Assembly (NCBI RefSeq): GCF_032854445.1
Contig: NC_088306.1
Span: 20,121,764-20,185,763, forward strand
Reading direction: 5' to 3'
Length of the DNA stretch: 64,000 nucleotides
From: Liolophura sinensis
Lineage: Eukaryota; Mollusca; Polyplacophora; Chitonida; Chitonidae
Shown: one piece after another, positions 62,001 through 64,000 of the stretch
How the letters are laid out: every line of letters begins with the position of its first letter
Numbering within the stretch: position 1 is the stretch's first letter
Notes under the pieces: model-generated
The model's database searches: none
What the model was told of the DNA's origin: nothing
Seen by the model: only the letters and a program-made list of their open reading frames with translations
Position numbers and translations under genes: made by a program

Positions 62001-62204
62001 TTCACCATCTGTTTTCCTGTCACCCCAAAGTATAATATACCTGATCAAAACCATGCAGCAAATACTGGTCGCCATGGCAAATCTCATAGCCCACGATGTA
62101 TATGGCATTGGGGAACAGATTCAGGTTGCCCACGTGATCCGAGTGACCATGCGTGCAGACGACAAAGGCAATCGTATCAGGTTTTACACCCGACTCCGTC
62201 AACT
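59075..62204 (-). CDS. MBLAC1: MBLAC1-type metallo-beta-lactamase protein, last three exons (partial)
   Basis: The minus-strand exons are 62204-62041, 60042-59928 and 59337-59075, with TAA at 59077-59075. Phases agree and give 179 codons. The first exon carries the metal-binding HxHxDH (THGHSDHVGNLNLFP), the second the third metal His (FPTPGHTGADVSV) and, split across the junction, the bridging Asp (AGDLFE). The last exon has the final His (DHIVPGHGGMFKVP). The order and wording match animal MBLAC1, described as an RNase for histone pre-mRNA; the worm relative SWIP-10 acts in glia. The C-terminus (FTETVAYNVFEVD) extends past the family core. The N-terminal part, with the substrate-facing strands, must lie beyond 64000 or in exons I failed to see. 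An alternative acceptor two bases downstream of 62204 is possible. Confidence 0.92.
59370..59625 (-). mobile_element. Full-length SINE family A in the last MBLAC1 intron
   Basis: Tail, core, B box ('gagttcaaatccagc' on the minus strand) and tRNA-like head ('gccgaggtggttagcatg') are all present. It lies only 33 bp from the acceptor of the last exon, so it may touch that exon's branch-point region. Confidence 0.92.
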
Positions 62205-64000
62205 CTGATAAATAAAGTGGAAAATACAGCCATGTACTGGCTCTGTTGGTTTTGTTTTTCAAAATTGCCATCCAAGAAAGAAGATTTTTTTCAAGGACTT
62301 TCAAAGATAATTCAGTTCAAAGATCTGTCTATACAATTATTCGAATGACTGATAGATACTATTTCTGTTGCTTATATTACTTATCTGCCAGCTTAGAACA
62401 GAGCACAAAATCTGACCTTGAAAATCTATTTACTTTCAAGGGCGTACCCCCGCCCCCCCCCCCCCCCTCCCAAATTTTTGCACTTTTGAACACTTTGTAA
62501 ACCTTGTAACAAAACATAAATCAATTAACATAAGTGATGTTTCCTGGGACAGGATAGCTATTTCCAGTGTCATTACACTTGTAGTGCTGCCTCATTGAAC
62601 AATGTGGCCAAAGACACTGCACATGTCATGTATCTTGATCATGTTCCATCAGAATGACACATATCCAACTAACTGTTAAGCAGAGTTAGCAATGTGCTTG
62701 ACTACCAAGATTACCAAAACCATGGCCATTTAAAAGTTTTAAAGGATACTTAAATGTATGGTTTAAATTTATTTCTGATAACAATAAGAACAATAAAAAA
62801 AGCCTTGCTTTTGGAATGAAAATAGTTTTGAACTACCGTCAGCCTGAAGCCTTAGCTGTCACTAGCCTGCAGTCATGACGTCAATGGTGAAAGCTATCAA
62901 AATAAGACTGAATGAAGGAAGTGTGCGCATACTAATACCTCGGACATTTTTCTACAAATTCTCAGTCTCAGAATTTTGAGAAATTTTAAGGTCTTTATTT
63001 ATTCCAGAATTCATTTTTGGATATTTGACTCCATCCATGATGTCATCAATCTCTAGAAAGTCATTATTGCTATAAACAAACTTCACGTAATTAAAACGAC
63101 ATTCTCTTCTAAGAACCAAAAAATCTAAAGTTTGGATAATAAATTGAAGTTCAGTGTCAAAAAATTTTTATTTATTCTTTTTTTTCTTATTTCCTTTCAC
63201 TTCTATGATTCTGTTGATCATCAATCAACAATGAGGCCTACAGTCGTAGAATTTGTTATACATGTATGCTTTCATATCATAAAGTACCCATAGCATGTGG
63301 TTTATGAGTGATGAAATGCCCCATACTTCTACACAGAGCACCACATGATGTCATAATACCAGTATTCCATGAACTACTTGTAAGCCCTAAACAATGATAG
63401 TTAATAATGCATCCATATAAGAAATGAGAAAGGATCTACCTTAAAGACAATTCCTTCACCACACTCAAGAATTTATTTATTTATCTGATTGGTGTTCTAT
63501 GCCGCACTCAAGAATATGTCACTTTATAAGGACACCCGCCAGCATTTTGGTGGCAGGGAACTCAGAGCCCAGGGGAAATCAGTTCAAAGGAAAATGCACC
63601 TAAATGAGGAGTCAAAATCTGACAACAAATTCACCAAGAATCACGTCACATTCCACGTTTAGATGTTAATCATGACAATCACATTCCACATTTTTCAAAA
63701 CAAAAATGGCTGCCATCCAGAACATTCCACATGTCACAGTCGATTTTTAAGTAAGTCTGCCTAAACAAGGGATAAATAATTAAATAAATAAATAAATAAA
63801 TAATAGCTTTAATAGGCCAATGAAGGCACATCATACCTTCAACACATTTTGTTTTTCATGAATTTGATGATTAAATTCAAGCTTTTTAAGTATGTATGTT
63901 GAACCATGTCATTAATTCATCACAAAATAAAAATAACTTGACAAGTACGATGTAAAACTTGGTAACGTGTACTAAAATGGGTACTAAAAAGAAACTTTTT
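62205..64000. other. Upstream part of MBLAC1 intron, no exon seen
   Basis: No exon matching the family N-terminus was found on the minus strand. It contains a C run at about 62452-62467, an AAAT microsatellite at 63780-63802 and a SINE fragment. Confidence 0.45.
63468..63570 (-). mobile_element. SINE family A fragment
   Basis: Reverse tail ('ctgattggtgttctatgcc', 'gcactcaagaatatgtcac') and a short piece of core. Confidence 0.85.

Overview
The window is animal nuclear DNA, very probably from a mollusc. Genes are split by GT-AG introns, intergenic DNA is AT-rich, and the whole stretch is filled with short interspersed elements, small inverted-repeat transposons and minisatellites. The commonest repeat is a tRNA-headed SINE whose core carries the wording 'gtttcctcccaccataatgc' and whose tail reads 'ttcttgagtacggcgtaaaa'. 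I associate it, and a second family ending 'ccccaagcactcactcac', with molluscan genomes. The species cannot be named from the sequence.

Layout. 1-2260 is a large minisatellite. 2300-3600 holds a strong hairpin, a cluster of TGACGT/ACGTCA sites and a TATA-plus-four-CCAAT promoter-like block on the minus strand. 4500-10240 is a nearly complete, recently decayed non-LTR retrotransposon (minus strand; gag-like ORF1, and ORF2 with endonuclease, reverse transcriptase and RNase H). 11688-16803 is a four-coding-exon beta-class carbonic anhydrase gene (plus strand, 257 codons). 16990-28870 is gene-free and repeat-rich: six minisatellites, several fold-back elements and a nested transposon. 28871-41170 is a ten-coding-exon gene on the minus strand for a TBC plus TLDc protein of the TBC1D24/Skywalker type (772 codons reconstructed, all phases consistent). 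Its introns contain large tandem arrays, and the edges of two of its exons are themselves tandemly triplicated. 41200-50380 is gene-free apart from repeats. 50425-51732 is a single-coding-exon gene for a two-pass membrane protein with two PPxY motifs. 51980-59070 is again repeat territory. 59075-62204 holds the last three exons of an MBLAC1-type metallo-beta-lactamase gene (minus strand); its 5' part lies beyond the window.

The genes do not form a pathway. Carbonic anhydrase handles CO2/bicarbonate, the TBC/TLDc protein belongs to membrane traffic, and MBLAC1 relatives are metal-dependent hydrolases linked to histone pre-mRNA processing. What unites the window is genome dynamics: I count about sixteen copies or fragments of the main SINE, at least nine inverted-repeat elements and about fifteen tandem arrays. 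Some transposons are nested inside others, and some tandem duplication has eaten into exon boundaries.
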